DNA of 53,592 bases from NCBI GenBank assembly GCA_024226335.1, contig JAAELY010000172.1, forward strand, positions 1 through 53,592, given 5' to 3'. The notes under the pieces are model-generated. The model was not told the DNA's origin and did not search any database. It saw only the letters and a program-made list of their open reading frames with translations. This stretch comes from a bacterium. Its GTDB lineage: Bacteria > Myxococcota_A > UBA9160 > SZUA-336. Numbering within the stretch: the stretch's first letter is position 1; each line of letters begins with the position of its first letter. Of the stretch, positions 43,236 to 51,742 are shown piece by piece. Position numbers and translations under genes: made by a program.

Positions 43236-44449
43236 CCCGACCTCCGGCCAAGCACGAGTGCGGAATTGCTTCCGCCAAAGCCGAACGAATTGCTCATGAG
43301 CATGGGCTCGGCACCGACATCCACCCACGTTTCGTCGCCTGCGAGCCGGAGCTGCGGAAGCTCGCCGTCGAGCTGGCCGTCAAAGCGGTGCGGGGGCACG
43401 CGGAGGCGGCCTCCCTGCTGCCGGTCCAGCATCAGCCAGCAAAAGCCCGCCTCCAGCGCGCCAGACGCACCCAGAGTGTGACCTACTAGCGGCTTGGTCG
43501 AGCTGCAGCAGACGTTCGATCCGTTGAAGACACGCTCGACAGCTGCACTCTCCATCGCGTCGTTATGTGGCGTGCCCGTACCGTGCAGGTTCAGATAGGC
43601 GATCTCGTCCGGGCGAATACTGGCGTCCTGCAGCGCCGCGCGCATGCATGCCTCCGCTCCACGCCCGTTCGGCTCTGGCGCGGACATGTGGTGCGCGTCG
43701 CTCGACTCGCCAGCGCCCAGAAGCTGGATGCCTTCGGGATCGCGCGTCAGCAGAAACAGTGCCCCGCCCTCTCCCAGTGTGAGCCCGTCCCGGTTCCTGC
43801 TCATCGGGTTGGTGATGACCGCGGACACCGCCTGCAAGGCGGCGAACCCGTTCGCCGTAAGGCGGCAGCGTGAGTCGACTGCGCCGGCGATCACGGCATC
43901 GCAGACCCCGAGCTCGAGCAGGCCGCGCGCGGAGATCAACGCCTTGGCGCCCGTCGAACACGCAGTCGAAAGCGCGTAACACGGACCCTGCGCACCCGAG
44001 ATCCGGCCCAGGAACTCGGGCATCCCGCCAAACTCGAGCTGCACCAGGTCGAACGACGGTGAGAGCGCTCCAGTCCGGCGGCGTTGCTCGAACGCCTGTT
44101 CCGCCGCCTCGACGCCTGCGGTGCTCGAGCCTGCGACGATGGCTACGCGGGCCGGCCCGAAGTGCGCGATAGCGCGCTCGACGGCCGGGCGGATCCCCTC
44201 GAAAGCGACGAGCGCCAGGCGGTTGTTCCGACAGTCGAAGCGGGAAAGCGACGCGGGCAGATCCGGCAGCGTCTCAGGGGCCTCGCCCAACAGGTGCACG
44301 CCGCCGCCGACCAGATTCCCGCGCTCTCGGAAGCCCGACTGGTCGCCCGCGATCAGCCTCCGCCAAGTCTCGTCGAGCGTGCTGCCGAGCGCACTCACCA
44401 TTCCCAGGGCACTCAGGGCGCAGGGCTCGCTATGCAGCTCGGGGGCCAT
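43232..44449 (-). CDS. beta-ketoacyl-ACP synthase (second full-length)
   Basis: A 405-residue ketosynthase with Cys164 in ALSTACSTGAKAL, His in NLHGTGTPHND and His in LVGHTLGASGALEA, so catalytically complete. It differs clearly from the other ketosynthase in the cluster, consistent with separate tasks (starter condensation or elongation). It begins directly after the stop of the AMP ligase (TGAATG) and overlaps the half-ketosynthase gene. Confidence 0.94.
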   Translation of the reverse strand: MAPELHSEPCALSALGMVSALGSTLDETWRRLIAGDQSGFRERGNLVGGGVHLLGEAPETLPDLPASLSRFDCRNNRLALVAFEGIRPAVERAIAHFGPARVAIVAGSSTAGVEAAEQAFEQRRRTGALSPSFDLVQLEFGGMPEFLGRISGAQGPCYALSTACSTGAKALISARGLLELGVCDAVIAGAVDSRCRLTANGFAALQAVSAVITNPMSRNRDGLTLGEGGALFLLTRDPEGIQLLGAGESSDAHHMSAPEPNGRGAEACMRAALQDASIRPDEIAYLNLHGTGTPHNDAMESAAVERVFNGSNVCCSSTKPLVGHTLGASGALEAGFCWLMLDRQQGGRLRVPPHRFDGQLDGELPQLRLAGDETWVDVGAEPMLMSNSFGFGGSNSALVLGRRSG

Positions 44450-45997
44450 TCAACGCTGCCCCCCGGCGGGCGCGCGAGCCGCCCGCTCCGCCGCAATCAG
44501 CTCGCCGCGCAGGATCTTGCCGGTCGGCGAACGAGGCACGTCCTCGCGCACTTCGATAACACGCGGAACCTTGAGGGCCGCGAGGTGCTCGCGAGCGAAG
44601 CGCTTCAGCGCCGCGGAATCCACCTGTTCGCCCCGCTTCGGGATCGCGATCGCCTTGAGGCGCTCCGCCGTATCCGAGAACGGGACCGGAATCACGACCG
44701 CCTCCGACACCGTGGGGTGACGGGCGAGACACGCCTCGACTTCGAGCGGGTTCACGCTCTGGGCGCCGACGTCAATCATCAGCTTGAGACGTCCGGTGAG
44801 CCGCAGCCTCCCCTGGTCATCGAGCGTCCCGAGGTCTCCGCTGCGTACGAACCCGTCCACGTAGGGCTCGTCGTCGGAATCGACATAGCCCGAGAGCATG
44901 CTCGGCGCCGAAACGAGCACCTCGCCTTCGGCACCGGCCGGAAGCGGTTGGTGCCCTGCCGGATCATCACTGCGCACGAGCTTCAGCTGGACCCTGGCAA
45001 GCGGTCGGCCGCAGCAGTCCGGATCGAAATCAGGGTCGGCCGGGTCGTTGTAGGTGACGGAACCGAACTCGGTCGCGCCGTAGACCTGGCCGACGCGAAC
45101 GCCGAAGCAATGCTCGAACTGGTCGAATACGCGGCGCGGGAGCGGGCTCCCCGCGGAAATCACACGGCGCAGCGCCGGAGGTTGCCCCACCCCGGTGCTG
45201 GCGGAGACCGCATCCAGCATCAGGGGCACCGCGGGCCATACGCTGACGCGCTGGGCGACAAGCGCAGACCGGACCCGCCCCGGGACAAAACTGGAGTGCA
45301 ACTCGGTCGCACACCCGGCGATCGTCGCGCCCATGAGTGCGAAGTCGATCCCGTACGAATGGTGCAGCGGAATCGTGACCAGCATCAGATCGGATGCGCG
45401 AAGCTCGAGCGCACGGCAGAGGTTGCGCCCGACGGCATCGAGCACCGAAGCGGGCCGGCGTACGATCTTCGGCAAACCCGTGGTCCCTGAACTCTGCAGG
45501 AGGATCACACCGGGCCCGCAGCGCATCGACTCCCCAGCTGCCGGTGACTCGCCTTCGAGCAGCGACTCGACCGGGATGATCTGCTCGATCTCTCCATCGA
45601 GCGCGCGGCGCGGCGCCGCATCCCCGATCAGGAGCGACACACGCGCGCGTCGTGCCAAACCCCGCAGCTCGGTCTCAGTCGACACAGGCGAGACCGGAAG
45701 TACGTCGGCGCCCGCCCAAAGACCGCCGATAAGCCCGATCTGCGCCTCGATGCGGTTCGGCACCGCCAGCATCAACACTATCCTGTCCGTAGACAATCGC
45801 AGCAGCTGCCCCCGCAGCCGCGCTGCAGCGTCGCGCAGCTGCTGCCACGTGAGCTGGCGGCCGCTCCCGAGCACGTCGTCCTCCCGGATCGCCAACTCGT
45901 GTGGACGCTCACTCGCGTGAGATTCGAGTGCGCGAATCAGCTCCGACGGCCCTCCTTCCTGTTCCGCAGCCGGGAAGGGGCCGACCCGTCCGCTCAC
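44450..45997 (-). CDS. AMP-dependent aryl-ACP/CoA ligase
   Basis: A 515-residue ANL-superfamily enzyme: the phosphate loop is LLQSSGTTGLPKIV, followed by VTIPLHHSYGID, and the C-terminal Lys of PTGKILRGEL is in place; the A8 hinge is RLTGRLKLMIDVGAQSV. In related clusters the enzyme activates the aromatic starter (coumarate or hydroxybenzoate) and loads it on an ACP. Given the chorismatase and the lack of an ammonia lyase, hydroxybenzoate is the predicted substrate here. It overlaps the thioesterase by 4 bp. Confidence 0.92.
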   Translation of the reverse strand: MSGRVGPFPAAEQEGGPSELIRALESHASERPHELAIREDDVLGSGRQLTWQQLRDAAARLRGQLLRLSTDRIVLMLAVPNRIEAQIGLIGGLWAGADVLPVSPVSTETELRGLARRARVSLLIGDAAPRRALDGEIEQIIPVESLLEGESPAAGESMRCGPGVILLQSSGTTGLPKIVRRPASVLDAVGRNLCRALELRASDLMLVTIPLHHSYGIDFALMGATIAGCATELHSSFVPGRVRSALVAQRVSVWPAVPLMLDAVSASTGVGQPPALRRVISAGSPLPRRVFDQFEHCFGVRVGQVYGATEFGSVTYNDPADPDFDPDCCGRPLARVQLKLVRSDDPAGHQPLPAGAEGEVLVSAPSMLSGYVDSDDEPYVDGFVRSGDLGTLDDQGRLRLTGRLKLMIDVGAQSVNPLEVEACLARHPTVSEAVVIPVPFSDTAERLKAIAIPKRGEQVDSAALKRFAREHLAALKVPRVIEVREDVPRSPTGKILRGELIAAERAARAPAGGQR

Positions 45998-46503
45998 CGC
46001 GTCGCTCCTTGGAGCTCGTCGGTGCTGGGCCCGCGGGGCAGAAGACGTGCGGCGATCGAGTCGGGCGTGCGGTGCAGCATCTCACCGGTCGGCGTCGTCG
46101 CCACGAGCGTGGTGTGCCCGCGCGCGCTGCGCACTCCCAGGCTCAGGTTCGAAAGTTCGTAGGCGATCAGGATGCGGTGCGTCACGTCTCCGAACCAGGC
46201 GGCAATCCGGACCCGGTCCCCGTAGCGCAGCGGCGCGGTGTGGCGGCACGCGCTCTCGATCACCAGCAATCCGTGGCCGAGCGAGATCAGATCCTTCACA
46301 TCGAGCTTGCGCGAGCGCAGTAGCTGCGTGCGCGCGATCTCCATGTACTTGTAGTAGTGGCCGTGCCAGACGATCCGAAGCGCATCCACGTCGTGAAACG
46401 GAACCTCTAGCTCGGTGCTGCACTCGTGCAGCCTAGCACCGCGCCTCCCGCGCCCCTGGAGTTGAAGTCGGCCTTCGCTGGCTTCAGTGTCAGAGGAGGT
46501 CAT
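45994..46503 (-). CDS. 4HBT-type acyl-CoA/ACP thioesterase
   Basis: A 169-residue hot-dog thioesterase. The active-site stretch VPFHDVDALRIVWHGHYYKYMEIAR (about 34-58) has Asp40 at the position of the catalytic Asp of 4-hydroxybenzoyl-CoA thioesterase. It may release or proofread aryl-ACP or polyene-ACP. It is the first gene of the leftward operon (thioesterase-ligase-ketosynthase-half ketosynthase) and is divergent from the radical SAM gene across a 187-bp spacer. A low-complexity N-terminus (about 1-25) precedes the fold. Confidence 0.9.
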   Translation of the reverse strand: MTSSDTEASEGRLQLQGRGRRGARLHECSTELEVPFHDVDALRIVWHGHYYKYMEIARTQLLRSRKLDVKDLISLGHGLLVIESACRHTAPLRYGDRVRIAAWFGDVTHRILIAYELSNLSLGVRSARGHTTLVATTPTGEMLHRTPDSIAARLLPRGPSTDELQGATR

Positions 46504-46690
46504 GCTCGTTCGACCTTAGAATGCTCGTTTCAGTTGCGGGACTCGTTCCCCAGGGCGCCGAAGCAGAAACCTCGACCCACCAAGCGACAGATCGGGCGCG
46601 CTCCGATCCTCGCGATAGAGTATCATAGCGGCTCCCCACAACCCCTTCCGATCCTTCGCTGAGGCGCTGAAGCGCCCCGGGAGTTGTGCC
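46504..46690. other. divergent intergenic region (thioesterase / radical SAM)
   Basis: A 187-bp spacer with no gene, likely to hold both operon promoters. A TATCAT hexamer at 46621-46626 could be a -10 for the radical SAM gene; TATCAT also lies about 20 nt before the acyltransferase start in the other cluster spacer. No -35 is convincing. Confidence 0.3.
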
Positions 46691-48067
46691 GTGCGAGTCG
46701 CGTTCGTATCCGGAAACCGCGAGAAGCTGCCCGATGCCGTGATCCCGCTCGGCATCCTTAGCGTGCTGGCCAGCACGCCGGACCGCCACGAGAAGCGACT
46801 GATCGATCTTTGCTTCGAGCGTTACCCAACGAAGGCGCTGCAGTCCGAACTCGAGTCCTTCCGACCCGACGTGATTGGGCTCGGCATGCGCAACATCCAG
46901 AATGCGGATTATACAGGCAACGACGACCATCTCGCCTACTACACGGAGCTGATCACCGCAGCGCGGCAAGTCAGCTCAGCCCCGATCGTGCTCGGCGGGT
47001 CAGGGTTCAGCGTGGCGCCGAAAGAGCTGATGGAGCGCCTTCAGCCCGACTACGGGATCGCAGGCGAGGCCGAGGCGTCCTTTCCGCAGTTGCTCGATCG
47101 GCTTGAGGGACGCACGCCGTTGGACCAGCAGATTGGCGGGCTGTTCGCGCGCCAGAACGGTCGCATCACAACGACACCGGCGGATGAGTTTCTGAACCTC
47201 GCGACGCTAGCGATGGTCGACCGCTCGCTGCTCGATCCGCGCTACTACGAACGCTACGGCATCGACTCCGTCCAGACCAAACGGGGCTGCCCGCTGCACT
47301 GCGACTACTGCACCTATCCGACGATCGAGGGACGGGTCGGGCGCCTGCGCCCGCCGACTGCAGTCGTCGACGAGATGCACCTCGCACTCGAGCAGCAGCC
47401 GGAGATCAGGCACTTTTTCCTAGTGGACTCGGTCTTCAACCTGCCGCGCTCCCATGCCAAGGACGTGTGCCGCGAACTGATCTCGCGAGACTGGCGCATC
47501 CCGTGGACCTGCTACGCCAACCCGTTGGGCTTCGATCGCGAGTTCGCGCGGCTCGCGCGCAACGCGGGCTGCACTGGAATGGAGATCGGCTCCGACTCTG
47601 GCGTCGATCGCACCCTGGAACGCCTGCGGAAAGGTTTCACTACGCAGCAGATCCGCGAGATGCACAAGGTCTGCAAGGACGAGGGCATTCCCGACTGTCA
47701 CACCTTCATCCTCGGCACGCGCGACGAAACGCTCGAAGACGTAGAGCGTTCGCTCGAATTCATCGTCTCGCTCGACCCCTACGCCGCGATCCTGACCATT
47801 TGGGTGGAAGACTACGAGGCGCTGGACCCCGAACTGCGGCGCGATCGGCTGCGCCTGCGCGCGCGCATCGAGGAGCGGCTGTCCGAGCACAAGGACGAGT
47901 TCCCCTACTGGATCATCCCGCCGCTCGGCGTCAACTTCGACCGTGGTCTGTTCCGCAGGCTGCGGCGCCAGGGATTGCACGGACCACTGTGGCAATATCT
48001 GCGCTCGACTGACGAGGTCGAGGCACTGGGCGCGGCATTCAGGGCGCGCGCTCGTTCGGTCCCGTGA
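46691..48067 (+). CDS. B12-binding-fold radical SAM protein
   Basis: A 458-residue protein with an N-terminal cobalamin-binding-like Rossmann domain (about 1-140, including PDVIGLGMRNIQN and PIVLGGSGFSVAPKELM). The DxHxxG cobalt-ligating motif is not seen, as in many members. A radical SAM barrel follows, with the cluster-binding Cys200-x3-Cys204-x2-Cys207 in KRGCPLHCDYC. A C-terminal tail of about 90 residues is unassigned. Members do methyl transfers, ring closures and rearrangements on unactivated carbons. Its place among polyene genes suggests tailoring of the polyene or its lipid, which is inference. GTG start. Confidence 0.88.
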   Translation: MRVAFVSGNREKLPDAVIPLGILSVLASTPDRHEKRLIDLCFERYPTKALQSELESFRPDVIGLGMRNIQNADYTGNDDHLAYYTELITAARQVSSAPIVLGGSGFSVAPKELMERLQPDYGIAGEAEASFPQLLDRLEGRTPLDQQIGGLFARQNGRITTTPADEFLNLATLAMVDRSLLDPRYYERYGIDSVQTKRGCPLHCDYCTYPTIEGRVGRLRPPTAVVDEMHLALEQQPEIRHFFLVDSVFNLPRSHAKDVCRELISRDWRIPWTCYANPLGFDREFARLARNAGCTGMEIGSDSGVDRTLERLRKGFTTQQIREMHKVCKDEGIPDCHTFILGTRDETLEDVERSLEFIVSLDPYAAILTIWVEDYEALDPELRRDRLRLRARIEERLSEHKDEFPYWIIPPLGVNFDRGLFRRLRRQGLHGPLWQYLRSTDEVEALGAAFRARARSVP

Positions 48068-50459
48068 GCAGCAGCACTGCCGGGGCCAGGACGAGGCTCA
48101 GCGGCACCCCGATCGCCGTGCTCAACCCGAGCGCGCGCAACGCGGGAAACGACGACGCCGCCAATAGGCCAAAGGCGAGGCACGTGGACAGGCACGCCGC
48201 GCACAGACTCAACAGCGCGGCCGCCCGGCCCGGGCCGCTCGCGTCGCTCGCGACCAGGAAGATCGCGTAGTCCACCCCAATGCTCAGCACGAGAAGTAGA
48301 CCCAGCAGGTGGAGCAGGCTAATCGGAATCCCGGCGATCCCCAACAACGCGAGGGTCAGCGCTGCCGCCAACACCGCGGGTAGCGCGGTCGCGACCGCGA
48401 TCCCGATACTGCGGTAGCGCGCGAAGAGCAGAGCGACGACCGCTGCGAGACCAACGGCGATCAGCACGCTCGTACGCTCGCGGTAGCGACCGTAAATCTG
48501 TGCGAGAAAGCGCCGCTGATCGAAATAGTGCACGCCGTCCAGATCTGCCAGCCGGGCACCCAGTGCGGCGGGATCGGAGACGCCCTGCAGGAAGGTCAGG
48601 AGCGCCACCCGCTCGCCCAGGTCCACGCGGAACGCGGCGACGCTGCTCGCCAAGCTCGAAGCCACGAGATCTGCGAAGCGCAGTGGCGGCGTAGAGTGGT
48701 CGGCGAGCGCGCGGGTGAAGCCCTCGAAGGCATCCGGCCGGAACCCCTCAGCCGACAGGGCCGAGAGCATCTGCCGAGGAAGCTCGGGCATGTCGGCCAG
48801 CACCCCGCGGTTGCGCTCCTGCAAGGACACCGACGGCAGGAACACGTGTAGTGAACGGAAGCCCGTGATCTCGCCTGCCTCACGGGCAGACACGAGTCGC
48901 TCGTAGGCCGCGTCGTTCAGGCGCAACGCGTCCTGCTCGCTCTCGGCAATCGACACGACGAAGCGGCCCGGGTCCATCTGTGCGACCCGGCCGCGAACGC
49001 CGGCGTCTTCGGCGAGCCAGCCCTCGGGCGGCGACAGCCCGAGCGCGAACACATCGTCCTGCATGGACACATGCGGCAGGCCGACCGCGGTGACGGCCAC
49101 TGCACCTAACAACAGAAGCACCAGCGCGAGCCTCCGCTCGCGCATTCCAGCCAGCAGGCGCGCCAGAAGCTGAGAGACCCCAGCTTGCAGCGGCGTCGCG
49201 ACCGGAGCGCGGGGCAGGAGCGGCGGAAGCAGTACGCGCGTCGTGACGAGCGCCCCGATCACACCGGTTCCGGCGAAGATGCCGATCTCGCGGATTCCAG
49301 GAAAGTCCGACCACGCCAGGCCGACGAAGCCGGCGACCGTCGTCAGCGCGCCCATCACCAGCGCACCCCAGATCTGCGCCAGAGACGCACGCGGCCCGTC
49401 GGGTGCCGGAACCAGCGTGTGGTGGCTCACATAGTGGATCGGGTAGTCGATACAGACACCGATCAGCGTCGATCCGAACACCAGCGTCATCAGGCCCAGC
49501 TCGCCGAAAATCAGGATGCCGACGCTGGTGGCGGTGAGCACGCCGCCCGCGATCGGCAGCAGCGAGATCACCAGCAGGCGCAAGGATCCGAACACGACCA
49601 GGAAGAGCAGCACGATACCGACCAGGGAAACCGCCGAGATCCCCTGCATGTCGGCACGCGCGCGCTGCTCCGAAGCCACCGCGAAGCGGTGTACACCACT
49701 GCGCTCGAGCCGCACAGCCCCGGGCTGGCCGGTGGCCAGCTCGGCGAAGCTCCGCTCCAGGAACGCTTCGAGCGGCGCCTGGTGCGCCACGTCAAACGCC
49801 GAGTGCCGAGTAGTCAAGAACAGGATGGCAGCGCGCTCCGCCGGGGATGCAAACTGGCCGGAGACCAGCTCCAGCGGCCCCTGCTGCGCCCCTTCGAACT
49901 CGCGTAACAGCGCGGGAAAGGCCAGCAGCGGATCTTGCCCCGCGATCTCCTTGACGAGCTGCGCCTGCGGAAGCGCGAGCTGCTCGCGTAGCCGCCGCGC
50001 GGCGTTCCGCAGTTCCGCCGGCGAGAGTCTCTGGGCGAGCTCGACCTCGGGCTGGCTCGACAGCAGAAGCAGCCGGCGCGGGAAGTACAGCTCAAAGACG
50101 GCGCGCGCGAACTCCGGGTCCGGACCAGCACGTACGCTCTCCACCTCCGGATGCCCTTGAAGCACCGCCTGCCAGCGTCGCGCTGTCTTCAGCGCCGTCC
50201 TCAGATCCGGCGCGGTCACACTGAGCACCATGGTGCGCGTCAGTGGGCTGTCAACCAGGCGCGCAGAGATGTGGGCCAGCTCCAGATCGGACGACTCGGA
50301 CAGCAAGCTCGCGAGCCCAGTCGATAACTGGAGATTGCGGGCCGTGAACAACGCCATGCCGGCCAGAAGCAACAGACCCGCGGCGGGGACGACGAGCGCG
50401 CGATGACTCACGGGGGCTGGGCGACCTCCATCTCTCAGCGATCCCGCGCTTCCGCGCAT
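48039..50459 (-). CDS. MMPL/RND-family exporter
   Basis: An 806-residue transporter with twelve membrane helices in two MMPL-type halves: a first helix (LVVPAAGLLLLAGMALFTA), a periplasmic domain (about 40-245), helices, a second periplasmic domain from about 440 and a final helix bundle. Charged intramembrane segments such as GVCIDYPIHYVSHH and SIGVDYAIFLVA are the family's proton-relay helices. It is the standard exporter of aryl-polyene clusters. The start is uncertain: ATG 50459 overlaps the TRL-like gene by 25 bp, whereas GTG 50411 with an upstream GGAGG would not. Its stop overlaps the convergent radical SAM gene by 29 bp. Confidence 0.93.
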   Translation of the reverse strand: MRGSAGSLRDGGRPAPVSHRALVVPAAGLLLLAGMALFTARNLQLSTGLASLLSESSDLELAHISARLVDSPLTRTMVLSVTAPDLRTALKTARRWQAVLQGHPEVESVRAGPDPEFARAVFELYFPRRLLLLSSQPEVELAQRLSPAELRNAARRLREQLALPQAQLVKEIAGQDPLLAFPALLREFEGAQQGPLELVSGQFASPAERAAILFLTTRHSAFDVAHQAPLEAFLERSFAELATGQPGAVRLERSGVHRFAVASEQRARADMQGISAVSLVGIVLLFLVVFGSLRLLVISLLPIAGGVLTATSVGILIFGELGLMTLVFGSTLIGVCIDYPIHYVSHHTLVPAPDGPRASLAQIWGALVMGALTTVAGFVGLAWSDFPGIREIGIFAGTGVIGALVTTRVLLPPLLPRAPVATPLQAGVSQLLARLLAGMRERRLALVLLLLGAVAVTAVGLPHVSMQDDVFALGLSPPEGWLAEDAGVRGRVAQMDPGRFVVSIAESEQDALRLNDAAYERLVSAREAGEITGFRSLHVFLPSVSLQERNRGVLADMPELPRQMLSALSAEGFRPDAFEGFTRALADHSTPPLRFADLVASSLASSVAAFRVDLGERVALLTFLQGVSDPAALGARLADLDGVHYFDQRRFLAQIYGRYRERTSVLIAVGLAAVVALLFARYRSIGIAVATALPAVLAAALTLALLGIAGIPISLLHLLGLLLVLSIGVDYAIFLVASDASGPGRAAALLSLCAACLSTCLAFGLLAASSFPALRALGLSTAIGVPLSLVLAPAVLLLTGPNERAP

Positions 50460-50794
50460 TGGCCCTCACGGTCACCGTAGACGATCACCCAGCTCTGCGT
50501 CCAGATTCCCAGGATACTCAAGACCTCGAAATCGGCGTAATAGGCCTTGTCGAAGCCGGCCTGTCGGGCGACCTGCCCGATGCCGTTGCCGTCCCAGCGG
50601 AAGTCCAGGTACCGGTAGCGGACCTGTTTCACGTCCGAGCGCGCCGGCGCGCAGCCGTGCACCGGGGTTCGCGCGAAGTCCGTGCTTAGCGGTTCGACCG
50701 TCCGGCGGAAGATAAAACCCTGCGCGCAGGCGCTCAAGGCCAGGAGAGCGACGAGAAGTACAGCCAGAGCGAGTCGTCGGCCGGCATTAGTCAC
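50435..50794 (-). CDS. TRL-like lipoprotein
   Basis: A 119-residue lipoprotein; signal MTNAGRRLALAVLLVALLALSAC with lipobox ALSAC. The ending FEVLSILGIWTQSWVIVYGDREGQC is the TRL-like hallmark (...LGIxxxxxVIVYGE). A central segment VKQVRYRYLDFRWDGNGIGQVARQAGFDKAYYADFE is consistent. TRL-like proteins are small envelope proteins with no known reaction. Its position, overlapping the exporter, suggests a helper role at the envelope. Two copies in tandem are present here. Confidence 0.8.
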   Translation of the reverse strand: MTNAGRRLALAVLLVALLALSACAQGFIFRRTVEPLSTDFARTPVHGCAPARSDVKQVRYRYLDFRWDGNGIGQVARQAGFDKAYYADFEVLSILGIWTQSWVIVYGDREGQCAEARDR

Positions 50795-51071
50795 CGTACA
50801 CCACGGTCGTCACCCGCGAGTAGACGCCGCCCAGGAGGACGAAGATCTCCTGGTCTGCGTGGTTGATTGTAGTGAGACTTCCGGCCTCGGCGGCCGCCTG
50901 GGTTCCCGCGTCTCCCCAGACCACAGCCCAGAGAACCCCCTGCGTGGACGCCTTACCGATCTTGCTCCCCAGATGGGTGCGATCCAGATTTCTGTCCAAC
51001 GGCAGCACGGTGTGGACATAGCAGCCGGGCAGAGCGAACAGGGCTAGTGCGAGAAGCAGTGGCCGGGTCAT
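50787..51071 (-). CDS. TRL-like lipoprotein (second copy)
   Basis: A 94-residue lipoprotein, signal MTRPLLLALALFALPGC. The mature part GSKIGKASTQGVLWAVVWGDAGTQAAAEAGSLTTINHADQEIFVLLGGVYSRVTTVVYGD is the classical TRL pattern (GK...G...GDa...A...GI..I..VD......G.Y....tIVYG). ATG 51071 is preferred, with AGAGGTG upstream and the signal peptide starting there. It precedes and overlaps the other TRL-like gene by 8 bp. Confidence 0.85.
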   Translation of the reverse strand: MTRPLLLALALFALPGCYVHTVLPLDRNLDRTHLGSKIGKASTQGVLWAVVWGDAGTQAAAEAGSLTTINHADQEIFVLLGGVYSRVTTVVYGD

Positions 51072-51245
51072 AAGCACCTCTTGGATCCCGAAGCTAGCTA
51101 CTGACCGTCGAGTTTGCGACATCGGCGAGCGCGCCCGCAGAGTTGACTCGCCGATTCACCGCCCGCGCAGAGCTGTCAAGGAATGTAGGGCAAGTGCGGT
51201 GGTCGCTGCCGCATAGTATGCTTCCAGACTGGGAGGACGATTCGC

Positions 51246-51689
51246 ATGAACAGACTTCTTATTGCCATAGCCGTCGGGCTCACGACGGCGACCGTAGCGA
51301 ACTCCACGTCCGCGCGGAACACATTCCACGAGCTCGACGTGAATGCCGCAACAAGCAGCTCGATCGGCAATGAGCGACTGCTCGATGTGCCCATCTATAT
51401 GGCCGGTCAGCACCACCCGACCGTCATCAAAGATCTAGGAGTGTTCCGCTCTAACCGACGCACCAGCGCGTTCGCCAAGTCCGACGAGAATGCCTGCAAC
51501 GTCGCGTTCCTCTCGGCCGTGATCTCCCTGCAGAGGCGCGCGCAGAGTCTGGGCGGCGACGCGGTCGTCGACATCAAGTCAATCACTCGGAATCGCGACC
51601 TCGAGAGCGCCACTCAGTTCCGCTGCGTCGCGGGCGCGTTCATCGCGAACGTCGCGCTGAGCGGGAGAGTGGTGAAGGTCCAAAAGTAG
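51246..51689 (+). CDS. small secreted protein of the 'excinuclease-like' misnamed family
   Basis: A 147-residue exported protein with a signal peptide (about 1-23). The core NRRTSAFAKSDENACNVAFLSAVISLQRRAQSLGGDAVVDIKS and the ending QFRCVAGAFIANVALSGRVVKVQ match a family commonly mislabelled 'excinuclease ABC subunit A'; it has no ATPase or DNA-binding motif and is certainly not UvrA. Two cysteines may form a disulfide in the periplasm. Function unknown. GGGAGG lies 10 nt before the ATG and TAGTAT upstream may be a -10 box. Confidence 0.8.
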   Translation: MNRLLIAIAVGLTTATVANSTSARNTFHELDVNAATSSSIGNERLLDVPIYMAGQHHPTVIKDLGVFRSNRRTSAFAKSDENACNVAFLSAVISLQRRAQSLGGDAVVDIKSITRNRDLESATQFRCVAGAFIANVALSGRVVKVQK

Positions 51690-51742
51690 CCCTAAAGGAT
51701 AGGTGCATGGTCACGACTCAGACGAGAGGTTGGAGGAACTGG

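Noticed and set aside
44084-45490. Long open frame (468 codons) on the plus strand opposite the AMP ligase and ketosynthase
   Set aside because: Composition is Arg/Ala-rich with no recognisable domain; the minus strand carries unmistakable ANL and ketosynthase motifs. High-GC antisense frames are common.
51246-51689. Excinuclease ABC subunit A
   Set aside because: The name is attached to this family in databases by error; the protein is small, secreted and without Walker motifs or zinc fingers.
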